64,000 nucleotides of DNA. It comes from Acetobacter aceti (GTDB lineage Bacteria > Pseudomonadota > Alphaproteobacteria > Acetobacterales > Acetobacteraceae). Below are positions 27,237-36,742 of this stretch, one piece after another (position 1 is the stretch's first letter; each line of letters starts with the position of its first letter). Location: the NCBI RefSeq assembly GCF_002005445.1, contig NZ_CP014692.1:310001-374000 (forward strand), read 5' to 3'. The notes under the pieces are model-generated. The model searched no databases, had not been told where the DNA came from, and saw only the letters and a program-made list of their open reading frames with translations. A program made the position numbers and the translations under genes.

Positions 27237-27393
27237 GGGTTTTTTCCAAACTTTTTGGGGCTTCCGGGCCGTCTGGGGCGCATGAATGCTTGACCTGAGG
27301 CCCTCGGATGCGCAATTTGCGCCGAACTTGAACCACGGCCGCGATCAGGGGTGCAAATCCGGACCTGCGGTCAGGCACGATTCCGAGGATCTT

Positions 27394-27561
27394 ATGGCAA
27401 AGTCCAACGTCATCCAGATCCGGCTCGTCTCCTCCGCAGACACCGGATATTTCTACGTCACCAAGAAGAACGCGCGCGCCCAGACCGGCAAGCTCGAACT
27501 GAAGAAGTACGACCCCGTTGCCCGCAAGCACGTCGTCTTCCGTGAAGCGAAAATCAAATAA
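27394..27561 (+). CDS. rpmG: 50S ribosomal protein L33
   Basis: A 55-residue ribosomal protein, [18 protein letters not shown] through [19 protein letters not shown], the full length of bacterial L33. ATG at 27394 follows GAGGA. It lacks the Cys pairs of the zinc-binding type, so it is the zinc-free form usual in alphaproteobacteria. A strong terminator follows 30 bases after the stop. Confidence 0.96.
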   Translation: MAKSNVIQIRLVSSADTGYFYVTKKNARAQTGKLELKKYDPVARKHVVFREAKIK

Positions 27562-27590
27562 GGTCTGCGCCTTAAAACGCAGTCCATAAG

Positions 27591-27624
27591 AAAAGCGCCA
27601 TTCTTTCGGGAAGGGCGCTTTTTC
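27591..27624 (+). terminator. Terminator after rpmG
   Basis: AAAAGCGCC at 27591-27599 pairs with GGCGCTTTT at 27614-27622 around a 14-base loop, followed by more T. It ends the single-gene rpmG transcript. Confidence 0.88.
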
Positions 27625-27647
27625 TTTGGGGTGTCGGGATGCTTTGC

Positions 27648-27761
27648 GGGGCTTTGCCCCGAATCCCACAAAGGGACGCGGTCCCTTTGATCCCGATTTG
27701 TTTTATTGATAACTCATTGAAATAAAAGTTTTTTGATGTCGCCTTTTTTCAAAAAGGCGAC
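27648..27761. repeat. Composite three-hairpin intergenic repeat, copy 2
   Basis: Three successive perfect hairpins lie here: GGGGC-TTT-GCCCC (27648-27660), AAAGGGAC-GCG-GTCCCTTT (27670-27688), and GTCGCCTTTTT-TC-AAAAAGGCGAC (27738-27761). A T-rich AAAAGTTTTTTG link precedes the last. It shares its first hairpin with the block at 25922. It lies in the convergent gap between rpmG and the ftsB-like gene, and the last hairpin may stop transcripts of the latter. Confidence 0.65.
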
Positions 27762-27777
27762 GTTCCCTGATGCGGCT

Positions 27778-28107
27778 TTAGAACAGCTGCGCATGCTTGT
27801 CGTAAGGCACGACAATGTCGTTGGGGTTGGCCAGATTGAGCATTGCCCGGGCGCGCTCATCCAGAATATCCGCGTTCAGCGCGCCTTCGCTCAGACCCGA
27901 AACACGACGACGCCAGGCAGCCTGCTCGGTGACGGCGTTGACCTGGGACTCGTGGGCTTCATCAAGCAGGTGAAGCTGCTCGTGGTAGGATTTCAGCCCG
28001 TGCGCACCCTGTGTGGCCTGCCAGCAGAAATATCCGGTGAGAGCGAGAAAGACGGAGGGAGGGAGGACCGCGTTGACGGCGCGACGGACTATCCGGCCAA
28101 GCTGCAT
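27778..28107 (-). CDS. FtsB/DivIC-family septum protein
   Basis: A 109-residue single-pass protein. It has a basic N-terminus, a membrane helix at residues 17-33 (SVFLALTGYFCWQATQG), then a short coiled coil (about 38-66) and the family tail ILDERARAMLNLANPNDIVVPY. FtsB links FtsL and FtsQ in the divisome. It sits about 180 bases downstream of eno on the same strand, a common pairing in proteobacteria, which supports the call. Sequence conservation in this family is low, so naming rests on topology, the ARxxLNLxxPxDIV motif and context. Confidence 0.8.
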   Translation of the reverse strand: MQLGRIVRRAVNAVLPPSVFLALTGYFCWQATQGAHGLKSYHEQLHLLDEAHESQVNAVTEQAAWRRRVSGLSEGALNADILDERARAMLNLANPNDIVVPYDKHAQLF

Positions 28108-28288
28108 ACGAATCGGGACCTCCGAAAGAATCGAACCAAGGGTTTCAAGCCTGTCCCATACCGTATTGCAAGATATGGCTTAAAAAAGGCGAAATGGCTG
28201 AAAAATTACATTTCGGGAAGTTTATAGCGGCTTTCACGTCACAGCCTGTCTCCGGTCACGGAAAGACCGGAGACAGATGAGCGTGATC

Positions 28289-29590
<1,302 letters not shown>

Positions 29591-29771
29591 TTATTGCAGG
29601 CGCTGACCGCTGCCGGGGCAGACGCCGGACTGTTAGAGGACCGCTTCAGCCGCAGTTGTCAACAGTCAAATATGTCTCTGCACTATGAACTTTTATTCTT
29701 CGCTGCGGGTTATAATCATATGGATGGAGCGGCTCCGGCAATCTGCTCGCAGCAACAGGGAAGCGGGCATC

Positions 29772-30138
29772 ATGAAAGAGGGTCTGTCACGACGCCGTCT
29801 GATCATGAGCGCCGTGGTTTTGACCGGAGGCGCTGACTCCGCACAGGCTGTTCCACCTTCGTCACTGCCGCCCCTCCTTTGCGGTCTGTTTTCCGTTTCT
29901 GTGAAGCCGCGTGGCTCTCCTTCCAACCGGCGCCATGTTTATCGGTCTGTCCCGTTTTTCCGGAATGGAAAAATCTCCGTCGTTCGTGCGCGTCGACAAC
30001 AATGGCAGGCTGACCCCTTTCCCCGGCGGCGCATGGAACACATGGGCACCCGGTCAGGACGGTTCGTCCGCGCTGGTTATGGTGAACGCCAATCCTCTTT
30101 GTATGGTGAAGTGGTTGCATTCTGCTCTCATGTTTTGA
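29772..30138 (+). pseudogene. Frameshifted, truncated Tat-exported royal-jelly/SMP-30-like protein
   Basis: ATG at 29772, with GGGAAG upstream, opens a twin-arginine signal peptide, SRRRLIMSAVVLTGGADSAQA, continuing in frame to about VKPRG near 29910. The homologous continuation lies in the +1 frame (29908-30138): VALLPTGAMFIGLSRFSG, then SFVRVDNNGRLTPFPGGAWN and TWAPGQDGSSALVMVNA. This resembles the first blade of major-royal-jelly/gluconolactonase-type beta-propellers. After VNA both frames lose similarity and stop. About 120 of some 370-400 expected residues remain, so this is a decayed gene rather than one sequencing slip. The family identity is inferred from the short motif match. Confidence 0.65.
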
Positions 30139-30203
30139 AAACGGGGAAAACATCCTAAGAGAACGACAGGACGTGGCAGAACTTCTTCCAGTGCGCATGG
30201 AGC

Positions 30204-30239
30204 AATGCCTCAGGTTTCTTATTCGAATGAGGCGTTTTT
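30204..30239 (+). terminator. Terminator-like hairpin before the ELM1-family gene
   Basis: AATGCCTCA at 30204-30212 pairs with TGAGGCGTT at 30228-30236 (nine pairs, one G-U), followed by TTT. It may end leftover transcription from the pseudogene. It is only four bases from the next start, so it could also act in the leader of that gene. Confidence 0.55.
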
Positions 30240-30242
30240 ATA

Positions 30243-31232
30243 ATGCTCTACGCTCCGACCGGAATCGCCGTGGTGGCAGAAGACCTTGCCGGTATGCGGT
30301 CGCAGGCATTCGGTCTGGCGGAGTACGTCGCGCTTCCCGCACGGTTCTGCGCGGTTCAGGCCACGGGGCTTCTGCATCGCTGCCTGCCTTCTTCCCTCTG
30401 GCCGCGCCCATTGACGGCATTATCGGAAAAGCCGTTTCCATTGCACGATGATCTCGTGTTCAGTGTGGCGGGAAAGGGGGGAGCGGTCGGGACGGCCCTG
30501 CATCACAGAGGACGGCATGTCGTGCAGATCCAGAATCCCCGTATTCGTCCGGACCGGTTCGATCTGGTGATCGCCAATTATCACGATGAGATCGATGGAC
30601 CGAATGTTCTGCTCAGCCGTACTGCGTTGCATGGACTGACAGCGCTGAAACTTGCTGACGCCCGTGCGCAATGGCGGGATAGACTGCACGTTTCAGGTCG
30701 TCCTCTACTCGCCGTTTTGGTGGGAGGAGCAAATGGGCGTTTCCGGTTCGGGCGGGAGGAAGCGGAGTCTTTCGCGGACCGACTGGTGAGTGCCGCCAGG
30801 CAGACTGGTGCAAACCTGTTTATCACGACATCGCGGCGCACGGCCCTCGAAGCGACGGCTGTATTGCGTGATGCTGTGGAGAGTGTGCACGGCACCTTGT
30901 GGAGTGGCGGCGATGACAATCCCTATCGTGGCCTGATTGCCTGTGCGGACTGGCTGGTCGTCACGGCGGACAGTGTTTCCATGGTCTCGGAAGCAGTCGC
31001 GGGCACAGCGCCGGTTTATGTGCAGGGTTTACCGGGAAAATCCCGCAGAATCGGTCTGTTTCTCGAAACTCTGGAAAAATGCGGCAGGATACGTATGTTC
31101 GAGGGAGCGTTGGACAACTGGCCCGTCCAGTCTCTTGATGACACGCCAGTGGTTGCGGCCCGGATGTGTCAGCGTCTGGGGCTGGAAAATCTGTTCAGAG
31201 ACACGTTATCGACTGTTGTCCGTTCTGTCTGA
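30243..31232 (+). CDS. ELM1/GtrOC1 family putative glycosyltransferase
   Basis: A 329-residue protein of the ELM1 (DUF1022) family, shared by alphaproteobacteria and plant mitochondria. Characteristic stretches are EDLAGMRSQAFGLAEYV, VQIQNPRIRPDRFDLVI, NYHDEIDGPNVL, LLAVLVGGANGRFRF, LFITTSRRTALEA and ADWLVVTADSVSMVSEAVA. The last resembles the nucleotide-sugar site of GT-B enzymes. The bacterial role is unsettled; a GT-B-type transferase in envelope synthesis is the usual suggestion. ATG at 30243 lies just after a hairpin, and its ribosome site is weak. Confidence 0.82.
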   Translation: MLYAPTGIAVVAEDLAGMRSQAFGLAEYVALPARFCAVQATGLLHRCLPSSLWPRPLTALSEKPFPLHDDLVFSVAGKGGAVGTALHHRGRHVVQIQNPRIRPDRFDLVIANYHDEIDGPNVLLSRTALHGLTALKLADARAQWRDRLHVSGRPLLAVLVGGANGRFRFGREEAESFADRLVSAARQTGANLFITTSRRTALEATAVLRDAVESVHGTLWSGGDDNPYRGLIACADWLVVTADSVSMVSEAVAGTAPVYVQGLPGKSRRIGLFLETLEKCGRIRMFEGALDNWPVQSLDDTPVVAARMCQRLGLENLFRDTLSTVVRSV

Positions 31233-31606
31233 AACAGAGTGAGGGATTTGTAGTGTCGCGGATTTTATTCTTCCGCGCCGGGATCTCGGATATTGTGGTC
31301 TTTAACAAGTCGTGAATATTTATTCTTTGAAAAACGGGAATATCATCGTTCCGGTAAAGCAGTTTCCATGACGCAGAACCTCGTCGCCAGAGGTACGTTT
31401 CAGCGCCACATGATGCGATGGTCTTCTGTATCTTGTCTTTCACATCAGGCAAGAAAATAAAATAGGATCGATGGATTGATACAGAAAATTTACGCTCATT
31501 TTCGGGCTGTTTTTTTGATGCGTATAAAATGCGCTGGGACAGCTACTGGTATCATGACCTTTACGCCGAATGGGTTGCCCCCACTTTATTTCAAGGAAAT
31601 TTATAT
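31233..31606. other. Intergenic region, no gene recognised
   Basis: This 374-base gap has a short CGCGGA/TCCGCG stem near 31257-31280 and is otherwise featureless and AT-rich toward its right end. The promoter of the large SGNH protein should lie here. The frame of that protein extends back to 31529, but AAGGAAA before 31607 marks the later start. Confidence 0.4.
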
Positions 31607-34048
31607 ATGGTCACATGGACACAGCTTGCTGACACGCAGATTACGGGCGCCGTAAGCGCGGTTGCAGCAGGACAGACTCTTCTGGATGGATGGATTGATC
31701 TTGTTGGAGGGGTCTGGTCGACCAAGACTCTCTGGTCTGACACGACGACTCAGGATTACCTGTCATCAGTCCAGGAAAGCACACCCTGGTCTGGTGGACC
31801 ATTATACCGGGCGCAGTCAGAAGATGCGAAATCCGGTCGGATCACGGCACAGATCCGTATTGATTTCAATCAGACAATCTATTTTATGCTGCGCGCCAAC
31901 AGGGCGACGACGTCCTCTGCATTCAATGGTTATCTTCTTGGTATCGATCAGGTTTCTTCCAAGTTTTATCTTCATGGTTTTGCGGTTGTGGCAGGTGCTG
32001 TCAATACAGCCCAGCAGTTTGTTTATCAGCCTCTCACGACGCAGCCAGCGAATGGTGATCTGATTACGGTTGACATTCAGCTTACGCAGGATACGGCGAC
32101 GACGTCGTCCATGGCGATTGTGGTGACCAATACTGCGGGTGCAACTCTTGGCAGCATAACAATTACTGATAATGCAATCGTAAATGCCGCGGCACTTCAG
32201 AATGTTGCCGGATCTTTCGGTGTCTGCGCTTATTCTGCAAAAAACAGCAATACTGCCGGCATCAAGGAAATTGCAGTTTATAGCGGTGATGCCGCAGCGC
32301 CTTCTGCTACGGCCTACACCCTGACCGGGCCCGCTTCCCTGACGGTCAATACTGCCGGAACATACACGGTCACGCCGAATGCGGCCCCTGCATCTGCAGT
32401 GATCGTTACACCGGCCTGCACACTTTCTGGTACATTTTCTCCTGCAACAACTACGCTTCCTGCAGGAAGTTCCAGTGCGGTCACGTTCGCTTTTACTCCA
32501 TCCGCGTCCGGTTCAGGCTCGTTGTCAACGACTAACAACGGTAGCCTCGCCAATCCTGCGGCATTATCATTAAGTGTCAGTTCGCAGATTACCGCGCCTT
32601 CGGCTCCCGCTTTTACTCTCGTGGCTAGCTCCGGACAGGTCACTGTCACGGTTTCGGCGCCAGCCTCCACGGGTGGTGCTGCGATCACCGGTTATCCGAT
32701 TTTTGTCGGCACCAGCGCGGGAGGCGAAGGCAGTTCGCCCGTTACCACGCTTTCAGCTCCCGGTTCCTATAATATTACCGGTCTGACAAACGGTACTCCG
32801 GTGTATGTCACGGTTGGTGCGGTCAATTCAGTTGGCACAACGCAAGCGGCGGAGCAGACCGTGACGCCTGTGGCGCCGGCCTCAGGAGGGTCAATCGCAG
32901 TCGACTCACCGGCCTTTCTCTTTTCTCCCGGTAACTGGTGCGGAGATAACGGGCGCGTTGGATCTTCGTTGCGTCGGACATGGAACGTGGGTGCATACTT
33001 TGTTTTTACATGGACCGCTTCCGCCAGCCCGAGCGCAACCCTTCATCTTGGTCCCAGCGGGACAGGAGGTTACGTCACTCTGTACCTCAATGGCGTGGGT
33101 ACAACGGTTGCAGCGACAGGGGATATCACGCTTTCCGGTATCACACCGTCCGCTGGAAATGTCCTTTTCGTCATTCTGAGCAGCACTCCGCAGAAAGCGA
33201 GATGGAATCAGGGAGGGAACAATATCGTTGTTTCCGGCATGACTCTTGATGGCGGCTCCAGCGCCGGTGTTTCCACCGCAGGCACAAAAGGCTGGATCAA
33301 GATCATTGGTGACAGCATTACTGAAGGTATTGAAGCAAACAGTAATAAGGATAGTATCGTTTACGGTTATGCTTTTCAGGTTCTGCAGGGCTTGAGAGAG
33401 CAGGGATATGAGGTCTGTATCTCGGCCTGTGGGTATTCCGGTTATCTTGTTGCAGGCGACAGCACAGGAGATGTGCCTGCCTATTATTACGTCTCCGGTT
33501 CCAGTTCCGGCAGCGGTGGTACATATGATGACAGCAAAAGTCGCTGGAACAAGATAGATGCTGGTGTTTCTGCGCTTGACAGCAATAATCATCTTTCTTC
33601 GTATGGAGCGGTGACAACTGAACCTGTGGCCGTTGCCGTCAATTATCTGACCAACGAAGCCTTGAACAGTGTCAGTAAATCAGACGCGCAGGCGGCCATG
33701 ACCCAGGCGATGATTGCTCATCGTGCAGCTGCGCCGGATGCATGGCTTTTCCAGATTATTCCATTTGGATTCTATTACTCCACTAAATATGACTCGTCAT
33801 GGCTGACAGTTTTCAATAATGCTGTGAGTGCTTACAAGGCAGCCTATCCATCAGACACCAAAGTAACGACGATCGATATTGGTTCCAGTCTGTCGAACAC
33901 GATTCAGAAAAATATGGGATGGTATATTTCTGCCAGTGATGATGTGCATCCTCTGGCTCCTGGGCATGCTCTTGTCGCGCCGATTGTCCAGGCTTCCATA
34001 ATGACTTCTCTGGAAAACAAGAAAAATCAGTCTTATACTTTTTTCTGA
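31607..34048 (+). CDS. Multidomain SGNH hydrolase with lectin-like, Ig-like and FN3 domains
   Basis: An 813-residue protein; ATG at 31607 has AAGGAAA nine bases upstream. Residues 1-228 look like a concanavalin/LamG-type beta-sandwich. Residues 237-327 are one Ig-like repeat (YTLTGPASLTV...SGTFSPA) of the type present three times in the paralogue at 17469. Residues 332-422 form a fibronectin III domain (ITGYPIFVGTSAGG, YNITGLTNGTPVYVTVGAVN). Residues 430-550 are the AFLFSPGNW beta-sandwich. Residues 560-800 are an SGNH/GDSL hydrolase with Ser570 (IIGDSITEG), block II Gly, Asn679, and Asp778/His781 (DDVHP). The domain pattern suggests an esterase acting on acylated polysaccharide. No signal peptide is visible and the end is SYTFF. 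Substrate and export route are unknown. Confidence 0.83.
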   Translation: MVTWTQLADTQITGAVSAVAAGQTLLDGWIDLVGGVWSTKTLWSDTTTQDYLSSVQESTPWSGGPLYRAQSEDAKSGRITAQIRIDFNQTIYFMLRANRATTSSAFNGYLLGIDQVSSKFYLHGFAVVAGAVNTAQQFVYQPLTTQPANGDLITVDIQLTQDTATTSSMAIVVTNTAGATLGSITITDNAIVNAAALQNVAGSFGVCAYSAKNSNTAGIKEIAVYSGDAAAPSATAYTLTGPASLTVNTAGTYTVTPNAAPASAVIVTPACTLSGTFSPATTTLPAGSSSAVTFAFTPSASGSGSLSTTNNGSLANPAALSLSVSSQITAPSAPAFTLVASSGQVTVTVSAPASTGGAAITGYPIFVGTSAGGEGSSPVTTLSAPGSYNITGLTNGTPVYVTVGAVNSVGTTQAAEQTVTPVAPASGGSIAVDSPAFLFSPGNWCGDNGRVGSSLRRTWNVGAYFVFTWTASASPSATLHLGPSGTGGYVTLYLNGVGTTVAATGDITLSGITPSAGNVLFVILSSTPQKARWNQGGNNIVVSGMTLDGGSSAGVSTAGTKGWIKIIGDSITEGIEANSNKDSIVYGYAFQVLQGLREQGYEVCISACGYSGYLVAGDSTGDVPAYYYVSGSSSGSGGTYDDSKSRWNKIDAGVSALDSNNHLSSYGAVTTEPVAVAVNYLTNEALNSVSKSDAQAAMTQAMIAHRAAAPDAWLFQIIPFGFYYSTKYDSSWLTVFNNAVSAYKAAYPSDTKVTTIDIGSSLSNTIQKNMGWYISASDDVHPLAPGHALVAPIVQASIMTSLENKKNQSYTFF

Positions 34049-34057
34049 TTTTTATTT

Positions 34058-34095
34058 TTTTTCTCTGTCGGCAATTGACAGCCGGCAGAGAAAAA
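34058..34095. terminator. Strong hairpin after the SGNH gene
   Basis: TTTTTCTCTGTCGGC at 34058-34072 and GCCGGCAGAGAAAAA at 34081-34095 form a 15-pair stem with one G-U pair and an eight-base loop. A long T run precedes it, and the stem itself carries T on one side and A on the other, so it could end transcription in either direction. Confidence 0.75.
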
Positions 34096-34167
34096 TTGAA
34101 AGAAATTCAAATGTTTTATTGTGGCGGGAGTTGATCTGACAGCCGGATATGCGGCAAACGCTGTCAC

Positions 34168-34920
34168 ATGGATCATCTCCCTGTTTCTTTCCTTGTCCTG
34201 CTGATTTTTCTGGCTCCCGTTTCCGCGTATGCAGAGTGTTCCGGCCATTTCGCCGGACAAGGCAGGCCAGCCTCCTCTCAGGAACTGGTCCTGCTCTGTT
34301 CGCTCTCTTTCGCGACGGGTTATTCACCGCAGGCAAAAGAAGCATCATGGAGCGCGGAACATCTGACGGCAGAAGCCATCAGTCAGGCGCAGACTCTTGA
34401 GGGCAGGGCTGTTTTTCAGGAAGATCTCCGGCTTCCGCTGGAAGACCGATCGGAACTGGTGGATTATCAACGCTCAGGGTGGTCCCGCGGTCATCTCACA
34501 CCGTCAGGCGATATTTCCACGAAAGACGCACGAGCAGAAACATTTCTGTTGTCCAACATTGTTCCTCAGGCCGCCCGTCTGAATTCTGGCGCATGGAACC
34601 ACCTCGAAGCCAATGTCAGAAAAATTGTGAAAAAGTCTCGGGAAGCCTATGTCGTGACCGGACCGGCCTTCCGAGAAGCTTTGGGAACGATTGGGTCTGA
34701 CCACGTTCGTATTCCCTCATCGCTCTGGAAAGCCATATATCTGCCATCATCAAAGACCGTTTCAGTCATCGTCTGTAAAAATACGGCGCCATACCGATGC
34801 AATGCCGTCAGCCAGGTTTCTCTCAAGCGGGTAACTGGAATTGATCCGTTTCCTGGAGTTCCGCTGTCCGAGAAAAACCGGAGTGCTGCTATTGATCAGG
34901 CGCTTCTGCCCCGATCATGA
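34168..34920 (+). CDS. Secreted DNA/RNA non-specific endonuclease
   Basis: A 250-residue protein with a signal peptide (residues 1-22, VSAYA|EC). The NUC1 beta-beta-alpha-metal core has WSRGHLTPSGD with His109 as general base, and SNIVPQAARLNSGAWNHLE with Asn130 as metal ligand, then Gln134, Asn139 and Glu147. The first residue of the usual DRGH motif is Ser106 here, not Asp. It should cut nucleic acids in the periplasm or medium, for nutrient scavenging or defence. It follows the SGNH gene behind a strong terminator, so it is a separate unit. The ribosome site at 34168 is weak, so the start is less certain than the family. Confidence 0.82.
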   Translation: MDHLPVSFLVLLIFLAPVSAYAECSGHFAGQGRPASSQELVLLCSLSFATGYSPQAKEASWSAEHLTAEAISQAQTLEGRAVFQEDLRLPLEDRSELVDYQRSGWSRGHLTPSGDISTKDARAETFLLSNIVPQAARLNSGAWNHLEANVRKIVKKSREAYVVTGPAFREALGTIGSDHVRIPSSLWKAIYLPSSKTVSVIVCKNTAPYRCNAVSQVSLKRVTGIDPFPGVPLSEKNRSAAIDQALLPRS

Positions 34921-35386
34921 AATCTTGAATGTAAGCGCGAACCACTTATATATCATAATCAATATTCTTATTTTTAAATTCAGTAAGTTTTATAATTTTA
35001 TTGCATATCTAACTGACCATCTTCAGTTTTTGTGAAATACCCAGAAACCTGAAAGAATGCTTCAAAAGCCCGCTCGTAAAGTCTTCTGTAAATTATAATG
35101 AAGTTACCAGTGGCAGATTTCTGTTTTTTATTGAAAAAGAAGTCTGATAAGATCCTTTGAGAAGGCAATATCATTTCCTGCATCTGAAAGATATTATGAT
35201 TTTGTATGCGGGTGGCGGCGTGGATATCAATGGGTGCTGATATCAGACGGATAAAATCCGTGGGCAGTAATCATTCATTGATGCAACGGTTTCGCCATCA
35301 AGCACAGAAAAGGCTCCAGCAGGCCCGCCAGACTTAATACTTTTCATCCCCTGCCACCCGAAGGCATCTTTGTGTAAGAAGCAGGG
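34921..35386. other. AT-rich intergenic region, no gene recognised
   Basis: These 466 bases between the nuclease and pabB are AT-rich from 34940 to 35200. The short open frames there (61-64 codons) have no motif. The pabB promoter is expected near the right end. Nothing else is supported. Confidence 0.4.
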
Positions 35387-36742
35387 ATGCGCTCCCTCTC
35401 TATCACCGAATTGCCCTGGATTGATCCGTGGACTGCTTTGCAGGCCTGGAAGACTGCGCCTTGGATCGCGTTTCTCGATAGTGGAGGAGCGCCGGTCACC
35501 GATACTGGCGATGAGCGGGCGCGCTGGTCTTTTCTGTGTGTGGAGCCGGTGGAAACCCTTGTGTCGTGTCACAACCGGCTGATCAGAAACGGTCAGCCTG
35601 TAACGGGGGATGCCTGGACACACCTAAAGGATATGCACACACGCCTGCAGCAGGCGGAGAGCGCAACAGTCCCTTTTCCGGGTGGTGTGGTGGGCCTGGC
35701 TTCCTATGCCGAGGGCATGGCGCTGGAAGGTGTGAGGTTGCGCCACCGGACGGATACGCCGGACATCCTTGCGGCTTCTTATGACACAGTGTTTGCTTTC
35801 GACCGGCTGGAACGGCGCTGCTTCAAGGTCGGGAATGGCGCTCCGTCCTTGTCGTTAAAGGCAGACGCATCACCGTTGTTTCTTCCCGTTCGTGCGGATT
35901 TTCAGCCCGATATGGACCGGGAGACATGGATATCAGCCGTAAAGGATGTCGTCCGCCTTATTGGTGAAGGTGATATTTTTCAGGCCAATCTGACACTCCG
36001 CTGGCAGGCGGCTCTTCCATCCGGTTTTGATGAACTGGCGGTGTATGGGCTGGTGAGGCAGGGCTCGCCTGCGCCTTTCGGTGCCTTTCTCCGCGGTTGC
36101 GCCGGATCGGTTCCAGAGCGTCCCTTCTCTCTTCTGAGTGCGTCGGTTGAGCGTTTTCTGTCGCTCTCTTCGGAGGGTATTGTCGAGACACGTCCCATTA
36201 AGGGCACCGCGCCGCGAGGACAGGATCCGTCGGAAACCCGACGTCTGGCCGAACAACTGCGTCAGGATGACAAGGAAAACGCCGAAAATCTCATGATCAC
36301 CGATCTGATGCGCAATGATATCGGGCGTGTGTGTGAGATCGGTTCGGTGTCGGTGCCGCAGTTGTGTCAGGTGGAGCCTTTCGCTCATGTGCAGCATCTT
36401 GTTTCCTGTGTGCGAGGGCGTTTGAAGTCCGGTCTGGACGCGTTTGATCTTCTGCGCGCAACACTTCCGCCGGGGTCAGTGACAGGCGCGCCAAAGAAGC
36501 GCGCCATGGAGATCATCGATCAGGTCGAGCTCTCGGCGCGGGGGGCGTATTGTGGCAGCGTCTTCCGGATTGGCAGGGATGGGGCGATGGACAGTTCGGT
36601 GGTGATCCGGAGCGTGGAGCGGTGTGGTGACAGGCTGAAGATTGGCGTCGGGGGCGGGATCACCTGGCTATCCGACCCGGCGCGTGAATATGACGAAATG
36701 CGCCTGAAAGGTGCGGCCTTACTCAAGGTTTTTGGCGGATGA
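35387..36742 (+). CDS. pabB: Aminodeoxychorismate synthase component I
   Basis: A 451-residue chorismate-binding enzyme. The C-terminal core has IGEGDIFQANLTLRWQ, ETRPIKGTAPRGQDPSETRRLAEQL, NLMITDLMRNDIGRVCEIGSV, LPPGSVTGAPKKRAMEIIDQVE and RGAYCGSVFRIGRDG. The lysine in the IKGTAPRG motif and the short N-terminal domain favour PabB over TrpE. It makes 4-amino-4-deoxychorismate for folate synthesis. Its stop overlaps pabC (ATGA). The glutaminase PabA/TrpG is not in the window. Confidence 0.9.
   Translation: MRSLSITELPWIDPWTALQAWKTAPWIAFLDSGGAPVTDTGDERARWSFLCVEPVETLVSCHNRLIRNGQPVTGDAWTHLKDMHTRLQQAESATVPFPGGVVGLASYAEGMALEGVRLRHRTDTPDILAASYDTVFAFDRLERRCFKVGNGAPSLSLKADASPLFLPVRADFQPDMDRETWISAVKDVVRLIGEGDIFQANLTLRWQAALPSGFDELAVYGLVRQGSPAPFGAFLRGCAGSVPERPFSLLSASVERFLSLSSEGIVETRPIKGTAPRGQDPSETRRLAEQLRQDDKENAENLMITDLMRNDIGRVCEIGSVSVPQLCQVEPFAHVQHLVSCVRGRLKSGLDAFDLLRATLPPGSVTGAPKKRAMEIIDQVELSARGAYCGSVFRIGRDGAMDSSVVIRSVERCGDRLKIGVGGGITWLSDPAREYDEMRLKGAALLKVFGG

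Noticed and set aside
31195..31452. 85-codon minus-strand frame overlapping the ELM1 gene end
   Set aside because: Overlaps a real gene and lacks motifs or a ribosome site.
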